The notes under the pieces: model-generated | Told to the model about the DNA's origin: nothing | Seen by the model: only the letters and a program-made list of their open reading frames with translations | The model's database searches: none | Made by a program: the position numbers and the translations under genes | Shown: positions 24,305-32,883 of the stretch, one piece after another | Position numbering within the stretch: the stretch's first letter is position 1 | Layout: every line of letters begins with the position of its first letter | Source: Paraburkholderia sp. FT54 | GTDB taxonomy: Bacteria; Pseudomonadota; Gammaproteobacteria; Burkholderiales; Burkholderiaceae | Direction of reading: 5' to 3' | DNA: 64,000 bases | Assembly (NCBI RefSeq): GCF_031585635.1 | Contig: NZ_CP134195.1 | Coordinates: forward strand, 1,488,001-1,552,000

Positions 24305-24718
24305 ATGGCTTATAGCGACAAGGTTCTGGACCACTACGAAAACCCGCGCAACGTCGGTTCCTTCGCGAAGGACGACGATGCGGTCGGCACCGGCATGGTC
24401 GGCGCGCCCGCATGCGGCGACGTGATGAAGCTGCAGATCCGCGTGGGTGCGGACGGCATCATCGAAGACGCGAAGTTCAAGACGTATGGCTGCGGATCGG
24501 CGATTGCGTCGAGTTCGCTCGTCACCGAATGGGTGAAGGGCAAGACGCTCGATCAAGCCATGTCGATCAAGAACACGCAGATCGCCGAAGAACTGGCGCT
24601 GCCGCCGGTGAAGATCCACTGCTCGATCCTCGCGGAAGACGCGATCAAGGCAGCGGTCGCCGACTACAAGCAACGCCACGGTGAAGCAGTCGTCGCAGAC
24701 GAAAAGCAGCACGCTTGA
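24305..24718 (+). CDS. iscU: Iron-sulfur scaffold protein IscU
   Basis: Scaffold on which [2Fe-2S] clusters are built before release by HscA/HscB. 137 residues. The three cluster cysteines are in GAPACGDVMKLQ, YGCGSAIASSS and IHCSILAEDAIK, and the Asp after the first Cys, which controls cluster stability, is present. The HscA recognition motif LPPVK is present just before the third Cys. Strong AAGGAG ribosome site. Confidence 0.97.
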   Translation: MAYSDKVLDHYENPRNVGSFAKDDDAVGTGMVGAPACGDVMKLQIRVGADGIIEDAKFKTYGCGSAIASSSLVTEWVKGKTLDQAMSIKNTQIAEELALPPVKIHCSILAEDAIKAAVADYKQRHGEAVVADEKQHA

Positions 24719-24777
24719 TCGAGCGGCGGTTGCAGCGCGGTTTCAGGCGAATCGAAACGGACGGCGCGAATTCAAGC

Positions 24778-24806
24778 GCCCCGAAGGGCGTCCCCTTGGG
24801 GGAAGC
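24778..24806 (-). repeat. Intergenic CTTCCTTCGGGG repeat, copy C (inverted), between iscU and iscA
   Basis: On the minus strand GGCTTCCCCCAAGGGGACG followed by CCCTTCGGGGC, very similar to copies A and B. It interrupts the isc operon in the 180-base gap between iscU and iscA. Confidence 0.55.
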
Positions 24807-24898
24807 CGTCCGGTACGAGCGATATTTGATGCAGGCAGGGTAGCGGCGCGTGAGCAGGCAGACGAACGGCCAGCACGCACTGCGCAATGAGAAACGCT

Positions 24899-25222
24899 AT
24901 GGCAATTACGTTGACCGAAAAGGCAGCACAGCACGTCCAGAAGTATCTGAACCGGCGCGGTAAAGGCGTCGGCCTGCGCGTCGGCGTGCGCACCACGGGT
25001 TGCTCCGGCTTGGCCTACAAGCTCGAGTACGTGGACGAACTCGCGCCCGAAGACGAAGTGTTCGAATGCAACGGCGTGAAGATCATTGTCGACCCGAAGA
25101 GCCTCGCCTATATCGACGGCACCGAACTCGACTTCGCACGTGAAGGGCTGAACGAAGGCTTCAAGTTCAACAACCCGAACGTGAAGGACGAATGCGGTTG
25201 CGGCGAATCGTTCCGCGTGTAG
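24899..25222 (+). CDS. iscA: A-type iron-sulfur carrier protein IscA
   Basis: 107 residues, HesB/IscA family. Carries the three conserved cysteines: [15 protein letters not shown], and the C-terminal [10 protein letters not shown] pair. It passes clusters from the IscU system to apo-proteins. The start [13 protein letters not shown] fits the family; an in-frame ATG four codons upstream is possible. It lies in the order iscU-iscA-hscB as in other Proteobacteria. Confidence 0.95.
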   Translation: MAITLTEKAAQHVQKYLNRRGKGVGLRVGVRTTGCSGLAYKLEYVDELAPEDEVFECNGVKIIVDPKSLAYIDGTELDFAREGLNEGFKFNNPNVKDECGCGESFRV

Positions 25223-25372
25223 ATCGGACATTTCCGCGTGCAGCGGATCAAAGGCGGCGCGGGCCGCCTTTTTAGTTTCATCCGCGAATTCGACTGTGCC
25301 GCCACGCTCCGCCCGAGCCGCGTTTTTTGACTGCACTCCGGTGCGCTTTCCTGAACGGACACCTTCCATCCG

Positions 25373-25900
25373 ATGGCCTCGCTGAACGACAGCCACTTCG
25401 ACCTGTTCGATCTGCCGGCGCGATTCGCGCTCGACGCATCAGCGCTCGATCACGCCTACCGCGCGGTCCAGGCGCAAGTGCACCCGGACCGCTTCGCGGC
25501 GGCCGGCGACGCGCAAAAGCGCATTGCGATGCAATGGGCGACGCGCACCAACGAGGCGTATCAGACGCTGCGCGATCCGTTGAAGCGTGCCACCTATCTG
25601 CTGCATCTGCGCGGCATCGACGTCGGCGCGCATGACAATACGGCGATGGAGCCGGCCTTCCTGATGCAGCAGATGGAATGGCGCGAAGGCATCGAGGATG
25701 CGGCCGCGGCGAAGAACGTGGACGCGCTCGACGCCTTGCTCACCGAACTGCGCGACGAAGAGCGCATGCGCTTCGACAAGCTCGGCGCGTTGCTCGACAG
25801 CGGCGCGAATCAGGCCGCGGGCGAGGCGGTGCGGCAGTTGATGTTCATCGAGCGGGTGGCGTCGGAAATCGACACGCAGATCGAGCGGCTCGAGAACTAG
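25373..25900 (+). CDS. hscB: Co-chaperone HscB (J-domain)
   Basis: 175 residues. N-terminal J-domain (about 6-80) with the invariant HPD in [18 protein letters not shown], and a C-terminal three-helix HSCB domain that binds IscU. It targets IscU to HscA and stimulates its ATPase. Immediately upstream of hscA. Confidence 0.95.
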   Translation: MASLNDSHFDLFDLPARFALDASALDHAYRAVQAQVHPDRFAAAGDAQKRIAMQWATRTNEAYQTLRDPLKRATYLLHLRGIDVGAHDNTAMEPAFLMQQMEWREGIEDAAAAKNVDALDALLTELRDEERMRFDKLGALLDSGANQAAGEAVRQLMFIERVASEIDTQIERLEN

Positions 25901-26028
25901 TTAGCTCGAGCGCACCGTGCGTCCTGCGCCGCGCGCGAGCACAGCGACAGTCGCCAGAAGAAGCCGTAGCATTACATCCAGCAACGCGAAAATTCAGGAC
26001 GGGGCGAAGCGGCCCCGAGAAGATCCAG

Positions 26029-27900
26029 ATGGCCCTACTGCAAATCTCCGAACCCGGCATGGCGCCGGCGCCCCACCAGCGGCGTCTGGCGGTCGGCATC
26101 GATCTCGGCACCACCAATTCCCTCGTCGCGGCCGTGCGCAGCGGCGTGCCCGACGTGCTGCCCGACGAAGACGGCCATGTGCTGCTGCCGTCGGTGGTGC
26201 GTTACCTGGAAAAGGGCGGCCGCCGTATCGGCCGCACGGCCAAGGCTGAGGCCGCGAGCGATCCGCGCAACACGATCGTCTCGGTCAAGCGCTTCATGGG
26301 GCGCGGCAAGGCGGAAGTGGAGGGCGCCGAAAACGCGCCGTACGATTTCATCGATGCGCCCGGCATGGTGCAGATCCGCACCATCGACGGCGTGAAGAGC
26401 CCGGTCGAAGTATCGGCCGAAATTCTCGCGACGCTGCGCCAGCGCGCCGAAGACACACTCGGCGACGAGTTGGTCGGCGCCGTGATCACGGTGCCCGCTT
26501 ATTTCGACGAAGCGCAGCGTCAGGCGACCAAGGACGCCGCGCGTCTGGCCGGCCTGAACGTGCTGCGCCTCCTGAACGAACCGACCGCGGCGGCGATCGC
26601 CTACGGCCTCGATAACGGTTCCGAGGGTCTGTACGCCGTGTACGACCTCGGTGGCGGCACCTTCGATTTGTCGATTCTCAAGCTCACCAAGGGCGTATTC
26701 GAGGTGCTCGCGGCTGGCGGCGACTCCGCGCTCGGCGGCGACGATTTCGACCACGCGCTGTATCGCCACGTGCTGGAACAGGCCGGCATCGCGCCTCACA
26801 CGCTCGCAGCGGAAGACGTGCGTTTGCTGCTGGACAGCGTGCGCGTGGCCAAGGAGGCCTTGTCCGATGCGCCGAGTGCAAAGCTACAGGCGACGCTCTC
26901 GAACGGCGCTCAGATCGATCTGACGATCGGCGAAGCCACTTTCGAAGCCATCACACAGGCGCTGGTGCAACGTACGCTCGGCCCGACAAGAAAGGCGCTG
27001 CGCGACGCCAAAGTCACGACGAAGGAAATCAAGGGCGTGGTGCTGGTCGGTGGCGCGACGCGCATGCCGGTGATCCGCCGCGCGGTCGAGTCGTTCTTCG
27101 GCCAGCCGCCGCTGATCAACCTCGACCCGGATCAGGTGGTCGCGCTCGGCGCGGCGATCCAGGCCGACCTGCTCGCGGGCAATCGCGGCGCGGACGGCGA
27201 CGAGTGGCTGCTGCTCGACGTGATTCCGCTGTCGCTCGGCGTCGAGACGATGGGCGGCCTGACCGAGAAAATCATCCCGCGCAATTCGACGATTCCGGTC
27301 GCGCGCGCGCAGGATTTCACGACCTTCAAGGACGGCCAGACGGCCATGGCGATTCACGTCGTGCAAGGCGAGCGCGAGCTCGTCAGCGACTGCCGCTCGC
27401 TCGCGCGTTTCGAGCTGCGCGGCATTCCGCCGATGGCCGCCGGCGCGGCGCGCATTCGCGTGACCTACCAGGTGGATGCGGACGGCCTGCTGTCCGTGTT
27501 CGCACGCGAGCAGGGCTCGGGCGTGGAAGCGTCGGTGGTGGTCAAGCCGTCCTACGGTCTCGCCGACGACGACATCGCGCGAATGCTCGAAGACAGCTTC
27601 TCGACCGCTGAAGTCGATATGCGGGCTCGCGCGCTGCGCGAAGCGCAAGTCGAAGCACGGCGTCTCGTCGAAGCCACCGACGCCGCGCTCGCCGCCGACG
27701 CCGAACTGCTCGACGACAGCGAGCGCGCCGAGCTCGACACGCTGCTCGAGGCTCTGCGCAACCTCGCGCAAAGCGAGGACGTCGACGCGATCGAAGCCGT
27801 CACCAAAACCCTCGCCGAAGGCACCGACGAATTCGCCGCCCGCCGCATGAACAAGGGCATTCGCCGCGCGCTCGCCGGCCGCAGGCTCGACGAGATCTGA
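26029..27900 (+). CDS. hscA: Fe-S assembly chaperone HscA (Hsp70 family)
   Basis: 623 residues. Nucleotide-binding domain with [13 protein letters not shown], the phosphate-2 motif [14 protein letters not shown] and [13 protein letters not shown]; substrate domain with the linker region [18 protein letters not shown]-terminal lid. Works with HscB to pull clusters from IscU. A much longer frame upstream overlaps hscB in another phase and is rejected; the start at [10 protein letters not shown] agrees with family length. Confidence 0.96.
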   Translation: MALLQISEPGMAPAPHQRRLAVGIDLGTTNSLVAAVRSGVPDVLPDEDGHVLLPSVVRYLEKGGRRIGRTAKAEAASDPRNTIVSVKRFMGRGKAEVEGAENAPYDFIDAPGMVQIRTIDGVKSPVEVSAEILATLRQRAEDTLGDELVGAVITVPAYFDEAQRQATKDAARLAGLNVLRLLNEPTAAAIAYGLDNGSEGLYAVYDLGGGTFDLSILKLTKGVFEVLAAGGDSALGGDDFDHALYRHVLEQAGIAPHTLAAEDVRLLLDSVRVAKEALSDAPSAKLQATLSNGAQIDLTIGEATFEAITQALVQRTLGPTRKALRDAKVTTKEIKGVVLVGGATRMPVIRRAVESFFGQPPLINLDPDQVVALGAAIQADLLAGNRGADGDEWLLLDVIPLSLGVETMGGLTEKIIPRNSTIPVARAQDFTTFKDGQTAMAIHVVQGERELVSDCRSLARFELRGIPPMAAGAARIRVTYQVDADGLLSVFAREQGSGVEASVVVKPSYGLADDDIARMLEDSFSTAEVDMRARALREAQVEARRLVEATDAALAADAELLDDSERAELDTLLEALRNLAQSEDVDAIEAVTKTLAEGTDEFAARRMNKGIRRALAGRRLDEI

Positions 27901-27960
27901 GCCTTGCGCTAACGGCAGGCGGCCTCGACTTGCGGGAGGCCGCCGCAAGAAATCGAAGCG

Positions 27961-27991
27961 CGCCGCGCGGACTTAAAAAGTCCGCGCGGCG
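27961..27991. repeat. Perfect 14-bp hairpin between hscA and fdx
   Basis: CGCCGCGCGGACTT (27961-27974) and its exact complement (27978-27991) around AAA. No T-run follows, so full termination is unlikely. It may set the level of fdx-iscX relative to the upstream genes or protect the upstream mRNA. Confidence 0.7.
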
Positions 27992-28052
27992 CCAGTAAAA
28001 TGGTATGGAGCCTGTTTGCGGCTGCCGTGCCTCAGACCGAAACGGAAAATGT

Positions 28053-28394
28053 ATGCCTCAAATCGTTGTGCTGCCTCACGTCGAACTGTGCCCGGAAGGC
28101 GCGGTGATCGATGCCGTGCCCGGCAAGAGCATCTGCGACAGCCTGCTCGAACATGGTATTGAAATCGAGCACGCGTGCGAGAAGTCCTGCGCATGCACGA
28201 CCTGTCACGTGATCGTGCGTGAGGGTTTCGCCGCCTTGACTCCGTCGGAGGAAGACGAGGACGATCTGTTGGACAAGGCGTGGGGGCTGGAGCCGGCCTC
28301 GCGTCTGTCATGCCAGGCCATGGTGCCGGCTGAGCAGGATCTGGTTGTCGAAATCCCTCGCTACTCGATCAATCACGCGAAGGAAAATCACTAA
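28053..28394 (+). CDS. fdx: ISC-type [2Fe-2S] ferredoxin
   Basis: 113 residues, adrenodoxin-like. Cluster ligands in EHACEKSCACTTCHVIV (Cys-x5-Cys-x2-Cys pattern) and the fourth Cys in SRLSCQAMV. It supplies electrons for cluster assembly on IscU. The start at MPQIVVLPH was chosen; an upstream in-frame ATG adds 16 unlikely residues. Confidence 0.96.
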   Translation: MPQIVVLPHVELCPEGAVIDAVPGKSICDSLLEHGIEIEHACEKSCACTTCHVIVREGFAALTPSEEDEDDLLDKAWGLEPASRLSCQAMVPAEQDLVVEIPRYSINHAKENH

Positions 28395-28409
28395 CAGGAG
28401 GATGCAGCC

Positions 28410-28607
28410 ATGAAGTGGACCGATACGCAAGACATCGCGATGGCCCTGACTGACAAGCACCAGGACATCGATCCGCAACAGGTGCGCTTCACCGACTTGC
28501 ACCGTTGGGTCACCGAGCTGGAAGGATTCGACGACGATCCTAACCGGTCGAACGAAAAGATCCTCGAGGCGATTCAGGCTGCATGGATTGAAGACGCGGA
28601 TTATTGA
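28410..28607 (+). CDS. iscX: IscX (YfhJ) iron-sulfur assembly accessory protein
   Basis: 65 residues, full length for the family: MKWTDTQDIAMALTDKHQDI, with the DPQQVRFTDLHRWV core and the FDDDPNRSNEKILEAIQ acidic patch. It binds IscS and iron and regulates cluster assembly. Strong CAGGAGG ribosome site; last gene of the operon, followed by a terminator. Confidence 0.95.
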   Translation: MKWTDTQDIAMALTDKHQDIDPQQVRFTDLHRWVTELEGFDDDPNRSNEKILEAIQAAWIEDADY

Positions 28608-28667
28608 GCGTCAGTGAGTTTTCCCACGCCGGTCAGCGATCCGCTCGCGCTCCGGCCTCGGCAAGGA

Positions 28668-28698
28668 AAAAAGGCGATTCCAATGGAATCGCCTTTTT
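28668..28698 (+). terminator. Rho-independent terminator of the isc operon
   Basis: GGCGATTCC (28673-28681) and GGAATCGCC (28685-28693) with loop AAT, flanked by an A-run and five T residues. Confidence 0.9.
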
Positions 28699-28730
28699 CG
28701 CGTCTGGCGCAAACTCCGCCAGCGTGTGCT

Positions 28731-29525
28731 CTAGCTTGCTACGAGCGTGCCGTTCTGAACCCGCACGCGCTGACCTTGCTGGAACGGCGGCGCTTCATGG
28801 TAGGTGAAGTAACGCGTCTTGCCGCTTTCCATCCGCACGCGCACCGAGTACGACGTGGTGCTGCGAATATGTTTCTCGACCGAATTGCCGGCAAGGCCGC
28901 CGCCGAGCGCGCCAAGAAGCGTCATCGCGGTACGTCCGCCTCCGCTACCGAACTGGTTGCCGACCACGCCGCCGGCCACCGCGCCGCCGACCGCGCCGAT
29001 ACCGGTGCCATGACCTTCCTGACGGACCGCCGAAATGGCCTCGACTACGCCGCATGTCGAGCAGTAGGCCGGTTGTGCCGGCGGCTGCTGCTGGGCGTAG
29101 TTAGGCGCCGGCTGTGCCTGTTGCTGCTGGGCGTATTGCTGCTGCTGTGCGGGTGCAGGCGCGGGAGCGGGTTGCGGCTGTTGCGCGGCCTGCTGCTGGG
29201 CGGCTTGTTGCTGCGCGGCCTGTTGCTGCGCCGCCTGTTGTTGCGCGGTCTGTTGCTGCGCCGCCTGTTGTGCCGTCGGGTTGGCCGGCGCCGCCGAATC
29301 GACCACTCCCTGCTGGTTCGCTTGCGTGGTGACCTGCGCCGCTTGCGTCTGATCGTTTTGCGCGCCGTCGCTGGACGCCTTCGGGAAAAGGCCCGTGACT
29401 GCCGCCGTGGCGACGAGGCTTGCGATGATCACCGCGCCGGCAGCGGTCGCGACAAGCGGGTGAAGCCGGCGTTGGGGCGCGGGCTGTGCGGATTGCGTGG
29501 TGGGTTGCGTGTTGGGATTGTCCAT
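28731..29525 (-). CDS. Glycine-zipper (2TM) membrane protein with Gln/Ala repeats
   Basis: 264 residues. An N-terminal anchor (PLVATAAGAVIIASLVATAAV, about 23-43) is followed by a long low-complexity linker of repeated QQQAA units (about 85-150), a Cys pair YCSTCGVVEA, and a glycine-zipper 2TM domain (GTGIGAVGGAVAGGVVGNQF and LLGALGGGLAGNSVEKH). The C-terminal 50 residues form a small beta domain (YSVRVRMESGKTRYFTYHE). Similar proteins (SmpA/YmgG/PcpY-like) lie in the envelope; no activity is known. The start is fixed by a GGAGG site; upstream in-frame codons are rejected. Confidence 0.82.
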   Translation of the reverse strand: MDNPNTQPTTQSAQPAPQRRLHPLVATAAGAVIIASLVATAAVTGLFPKASSDGAQNDQTQAAQVTTQANQQGVVDSAAPANPTAQQAAQQQTAQQQAAQQQAAQQQAAQQQAAQQPQPAPAPAPAQQQQYAQQQQAQPAPNYAQQQPPAQPAYCSTCGVVEAISAVRQEGHGTGIGAVGGAVAGGVVGNQFGSGGGRTAMTLLGALGGGLAGNSVEKHIRSTTSYSVRVRMESGKTRYFTYHEAPPFQQGQRVRVQNGTLVAS

Positions 29526-29787
29526 TCTGGCCTCCGTCTTCCACAGGAGTCGACTTTTGGTAAGACCAAGTGTCTGGTAAATCGATTCCGCGAAGGTTTC
29601 AATTTGTAACGATTTCCGGGCAGACATCTCGACGGCGTCGCGTCGAAGCCTCGCGCAGCGTGGCGGCACGCCGCTTCCGGCAAGCGCTCGCGCGATGAAC
29701 ACAGAAGGCCGAATCCTCGCATCACATGCAGCTTTTACCGATGGTTACAAACCGCCTAGGCGGGCGCCACACGCTTAGCGCAGCAAG

Positions 29788-29816
29788 AAAAACGCCCGGC
29801 ATCGAGCCGGGCGTTT
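29788..29816 (-). terminator. Rho-independent terminator of lysS (minus strand)
   Basis: AAACGCCCGGC / GCCGGGCGTTT stem with loop ATCGA (29790-29816). On the minus strand it is followed by T residues, 24 bases past the lysS stop. Confidence 0.88.
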
Positions 29817-29839
29817 CTTCACCGTGAACTGCGCGACGC

Positions 29840-31396
29840 TCAGTCTTCGCGGCGCAGATGCGGGAACAGAATCACGTCGCGGATGCTCGGGCTGTCGGTC
29901 AGCATCATGACCAGGCGGTCGATGCCGATGCCGCAACCGCCGGCCGGCGGCATGCCGTATTCGAGCGCGCGGATATAGTCCGCGTCGTAGAACATCGCTT
30001 CCTCGTCGCCGGCGTCTTTCTGGTCGACCTGCTTCTTGAAGCGGGCAGCCTGGTCTTCCGGATCGTTCAGTTCCGAGAAGCCGTTGGCGATCTCACGGCC
30101 CGTGATGAACAACTCGAAACGCTCGGTGATGCCGTCGACCTTGTCCGACGCGCGCGCCAGCGGCGACACCTCGATCGGGTAGTCGATGATGTAAGTCGGT
30201 TCCCACAGTTGCGACTCGGCGGTCTCTTCGAACAACGCCAGTTGCAGCGAACCGACGCCCGCGTTCAAAAACTGCGGCTGCGACGCATCCACGCCGAACT
30301 TCTTCAGTTCCGTGCGCAGGAACGCGCTGTCGGCGAGTTGCTCGTTCGTGTATTGCGGCGCGTACTTCTGGATAGCCTGGGTGATCGTGAGGCGATGGAA
30401 CGGCTTCGCCAGATCGAGTTCGCGGCCCTGATAGGTGATCGTGGCCGTGCCGAGAGCGTCGATCGCGGCCTGGCGGATCAGTTGCTCGGTGAAGTCCATC
30501 ACCCACTTGTAATCGGTGTACGCGGCGTAGAACTCGATCATCGTGAATTCCGGATTGTGGCGCACGGACACGCCCTCATTGCGGAAGTTACGGTTGATCT
30601 CGAACACACGCTCGAAGCCGCCGACCACCAGACGCTTCAGATACAGTTCCGGCGCGATACGCAGGAACATCTGCATGTCGAGCGCATTGTGGTGCGTGGT
30701 GAACGGCTTGGCCGCCGCGCCGCCCGGAATCGGATGCAGCATCGGCGTTTCGACTTCCATGAAGTCGGCCTCGGCCATGAACTTGCGAACCGACGAAATC
30801 GCCCTGGTGCGCGCGACGAAAGTCTTGCGCGTTTCCGGCGTGACGATCAGATCGACATAGCGCTGGCGATACTTCATTTCCTGATCCGACAGACCGTGGA
30901 ACTTGTCCGGCAGCGGGCGCAGCGACTTCGACAGCAGGCGCAATTCGGTGCAACGCACCGAGAGCTCGCCCTTGTTGGTGCGGAACAGCACGCCGCGCGC
31001 CGCGACGATGTCGCCCATGTCCCACTTCTTGAAGGCGTCGTACGTTTCCTGGCCGACGTCGGCTGGCGTGATGAAGAACTGGATCTGACCCGAACCGTCG
31101 CGCACGGTCGCGAAGCTCGCCTTGCCCATCACGCGCTTGAGCATCATGCGGCCGGCGATCGCGACTTCGAGCGGATTCGCTTCGAGCGCTTCCTTGTCGG
31201 CGTGCTCGTACTGCGACTGCAGATCTTCGGCGTGATGCGAGGGACGGAAATCGTTCGGATAGGCGACGCCTTGCTCACGCAACTCGCGCAGCTTTTCGCG
31301 GCGCTCGGTCATGATCTTGTTGTCGTCCACCTCGGGCACGACATTCGGTCGGGCCGCGTCAGGCTGGGCCGCACTAGGCTGGGTCGGTTCGGTCAT
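29840..31396 (-). CDS. lysS: Lysyl-tRNA synthetase, class II
   Basis: Charges tRNA-Lys in the cytoplasm. 518 residues: an anticodon-binding OB-fold (about 70-190), then the class II core with motif 2 [20 protein letters not shown] and motif 3 [15 protein letters not shown]. The N-terminus has a disordered Gln/Ala/Pro-rich extension before [15 protein letters not shown]. The start at [11 protein letters not shown] was preferred to an ATG 14 codons upstream; neither has a strong ribosome site. It lies downstream of prfB on the same strand, as in E. coli. Confidence 0.96.
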   Translation of the reverse strand: MTEPTQPSAAQPDAARPNVVPEVDDNKIMTERREKLRELREQGVAYPNDFRPSHHAEDLQSQYEHADKEALEANPLEVAIAGRMMLKRVMGKASFATVRDGSGQIQFFITPADVGQETYDAFKKWDMGDIVAARGVLFRTNKGELSVRCTELRLLSKSLRPLPDKFHGLSDQEMKYRQRYVDLIVTPETRKTFVARTRAISSVRKFMAEADFMEVETPMLHPIPGGAAAKPFTTHHNALDMQMFLRIAPELYLKRLVVGGFERVFEINRNFRNEGVSVRHNPEFTMIEFYAAYTDYKWVMDFTEQLIRQAAIDALGTATITYQGRELDLAKPFHRLTITQAIQKYAPQYTNEQLADSAFLRTELKKFGVDASQPQFLNAGVGSLQLALFEETAESQLWEPTYIIDYPIEVSPLARASDKVDGITERFELFITGREIANGFSELNDPEDQAARFKKQVDQKDAGDEEAMFYDADYIRALEYGMPPAGGCGIGIDRLVMMLTDSPSIRDVILFPHLRRED

Positions 31397-31518
31397 GATG
31401 ATTTGGTATTCGGTAGCCCGCACGAAAGTGGCTTGCATGCGGGTGGCCAGTCAGTAAAAACCTCAGGCGGTAAAAAGATGCGGCGCGGCATTGCAAGGGC
31501 AGGCCGCGCCGGTTGCGC

Positions 31519-32623
31519 TTAGACGCCCTGTTTCAGGCTGGCGCTGATGAACGGATCGAGGTCGCCGTCGAGCACGCTCTTGGTATTGCTGATTTCGACG
31601 TTAGTGCGCAGATCCTTGATACGGCTGTTGTCCAGCACGTACGAGCGGATCTGATGACCCCAGCCCACATCGGTCTTGCCGGCTTCGAGCTTGTCCTGCT
31701 CTTCCTGACGCTTGCGGATTTCCGCTTCGTACAGGCGCGATTTCAGCATGGCCATGGCTTCGGCGCGGTTGCGGTGCTGCGAACGGTCGTTCTGGCACTG
31801 CACGACGATGCCCGACGGCATGTGCGTGATACGCACGGCCGAATCGGTCTTGTTGATGTGCTGACCGCCCGCGCCGGACGCGCGGTAGGTGTCGATACGC
31901 AGATCGGCCGGGTTGATGTCGACTTCGATCGAGTCGTCGATTTCCGGGTACACGAACACCGACGAGAACGACGTATGACGGCCGCCCGACGAATCGAACG
32001 GCGACTTGCGCACGAGGCGGTGCACGCCGGTTTCGGTGCGCAGAAAGCCGTATGCGTATTCGCCTTCGATCTTGATCGTGGCGTTCTTGATGCCCGCCAC
32101 GTCGCCGTCGGTCTGTTCCAGAACCTCGGTCTTGAAGCCCTTGCGCTCGCAGTACCGCAGATACTGGCGCAGCAGCATGGACGCCCAGTCGCACGCCTCG
32201 GTGCCGCCGGCGCCGGCCTGAATGTCGAGGAACGCATTGTTCGGATCGGCCGGGTTCGCGAACATGCGGCGGAACTCCATGTCCGCGACTCGCTGTTCGA
32301 TGCCTTGCGCGTCGGATTCGCAGGCGAGGAGGGTTTCCTCGTCGTCTTCTTCGCGGGCCATGTCGAACAGGTCCTGCGCGTCGCGCAGGTCGTTATCGAG
32401 CGAGGTAAGTTTGCCGACGGTGTCGTCGAGCAGCTTTTTTTCCCGGCCGAGGGCCTGGGCGTGCTTCGAGTCGTTCCAGACGTCCGGATCTTCGAGTTCC
32501 CGGTTGACTTCGATTAGACGCAGTGCTTTGTCGTCGTAGTCAAAGATACCCCCGTAGCGAGTCCGCGCGAGTGCGCAGGTCCGCCAGTGAGGCTTCGATC
32601 GCGTTGAGACGTTCCGCTTCCAT
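31519..32623 (-). CDS. prfB: Peptide chain release factor 2, programmed +1 frameshift
   Basis: RF2 ends translation at UGA and UAA. The gene is in two frames: a 27-codon first part (32623-32543, [19 protein letters not shown]...) ends at an in-frame TGA at 32542-32540, and the main part continues after a +1 shift from GAC at 32541, giving 367 residues. The slip site reads CGGGGGTATCTTTGAC, with the internal Shine-Dalgarno-like GGGGG, then CTT and TGA C, matching the classic E. coli site. The main frame holds the stop-recognition SPF region ([10 protein letters not shown]) and the peptidyl-hydrolysis motif GGQ ([12 protein letters not shown]). This is normal biology, not a broken gene. Confidence 0.96.
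32536..32552 (-). promoter_or_regulatory. prfB programmed +1 frameshift site
   Basis: GGGGG, then TAT CTT TGA C on the minus strand. The TGA (32542-32540) is skipped by one base. Ribosomes pause at TGA when RF2 is scarce and slip on CTT, so RF2 controls its own amount. Confidence 0.95.
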
Positions 32624-32883
32624 GTCGATCTTTTATAGCTTCGTAAAAAGGGGAAATTATAGCCGATCGGCACGCCGCGCCGGAGGCTGTTGAGCGATCC
32701 GGCGCGTGTTGGCGGTTGATTTTGCGGAGATTTTCGAGGTTTTCGGTGCGGCGACGCCGGTACGGTTGGCAGGGTGCTTGACGCGCCGGCGTCGAATCAT
32801 CGCCCGCATTCGTCGCGTCAGGTCTGCGCTTCAGCTTGCGATTGCAACTCGCCCGGATCAGCTGGGCTTTTCAGTTGACCGCC

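Noticed and set aside
32540..32542. In-frame TGA in prfB as a nonsense mutation
   Set aside because: It is the conserved autoregulatory frameshift stop with the CTT-TGA-C context, so not a pseudogene.
31519..32673. Continuous frame for RF2 starting upstream of the true ATG
   Set aside because: The first residues (MPIGYNFPF...) are not RF2-like. The correct start is the short frame joined by the +1 shift.
32624..32883. Gap between recJ and prfB tested for a tRNA or small gene
   Set aside because: No cloverleaf pattern and no supported open frame.
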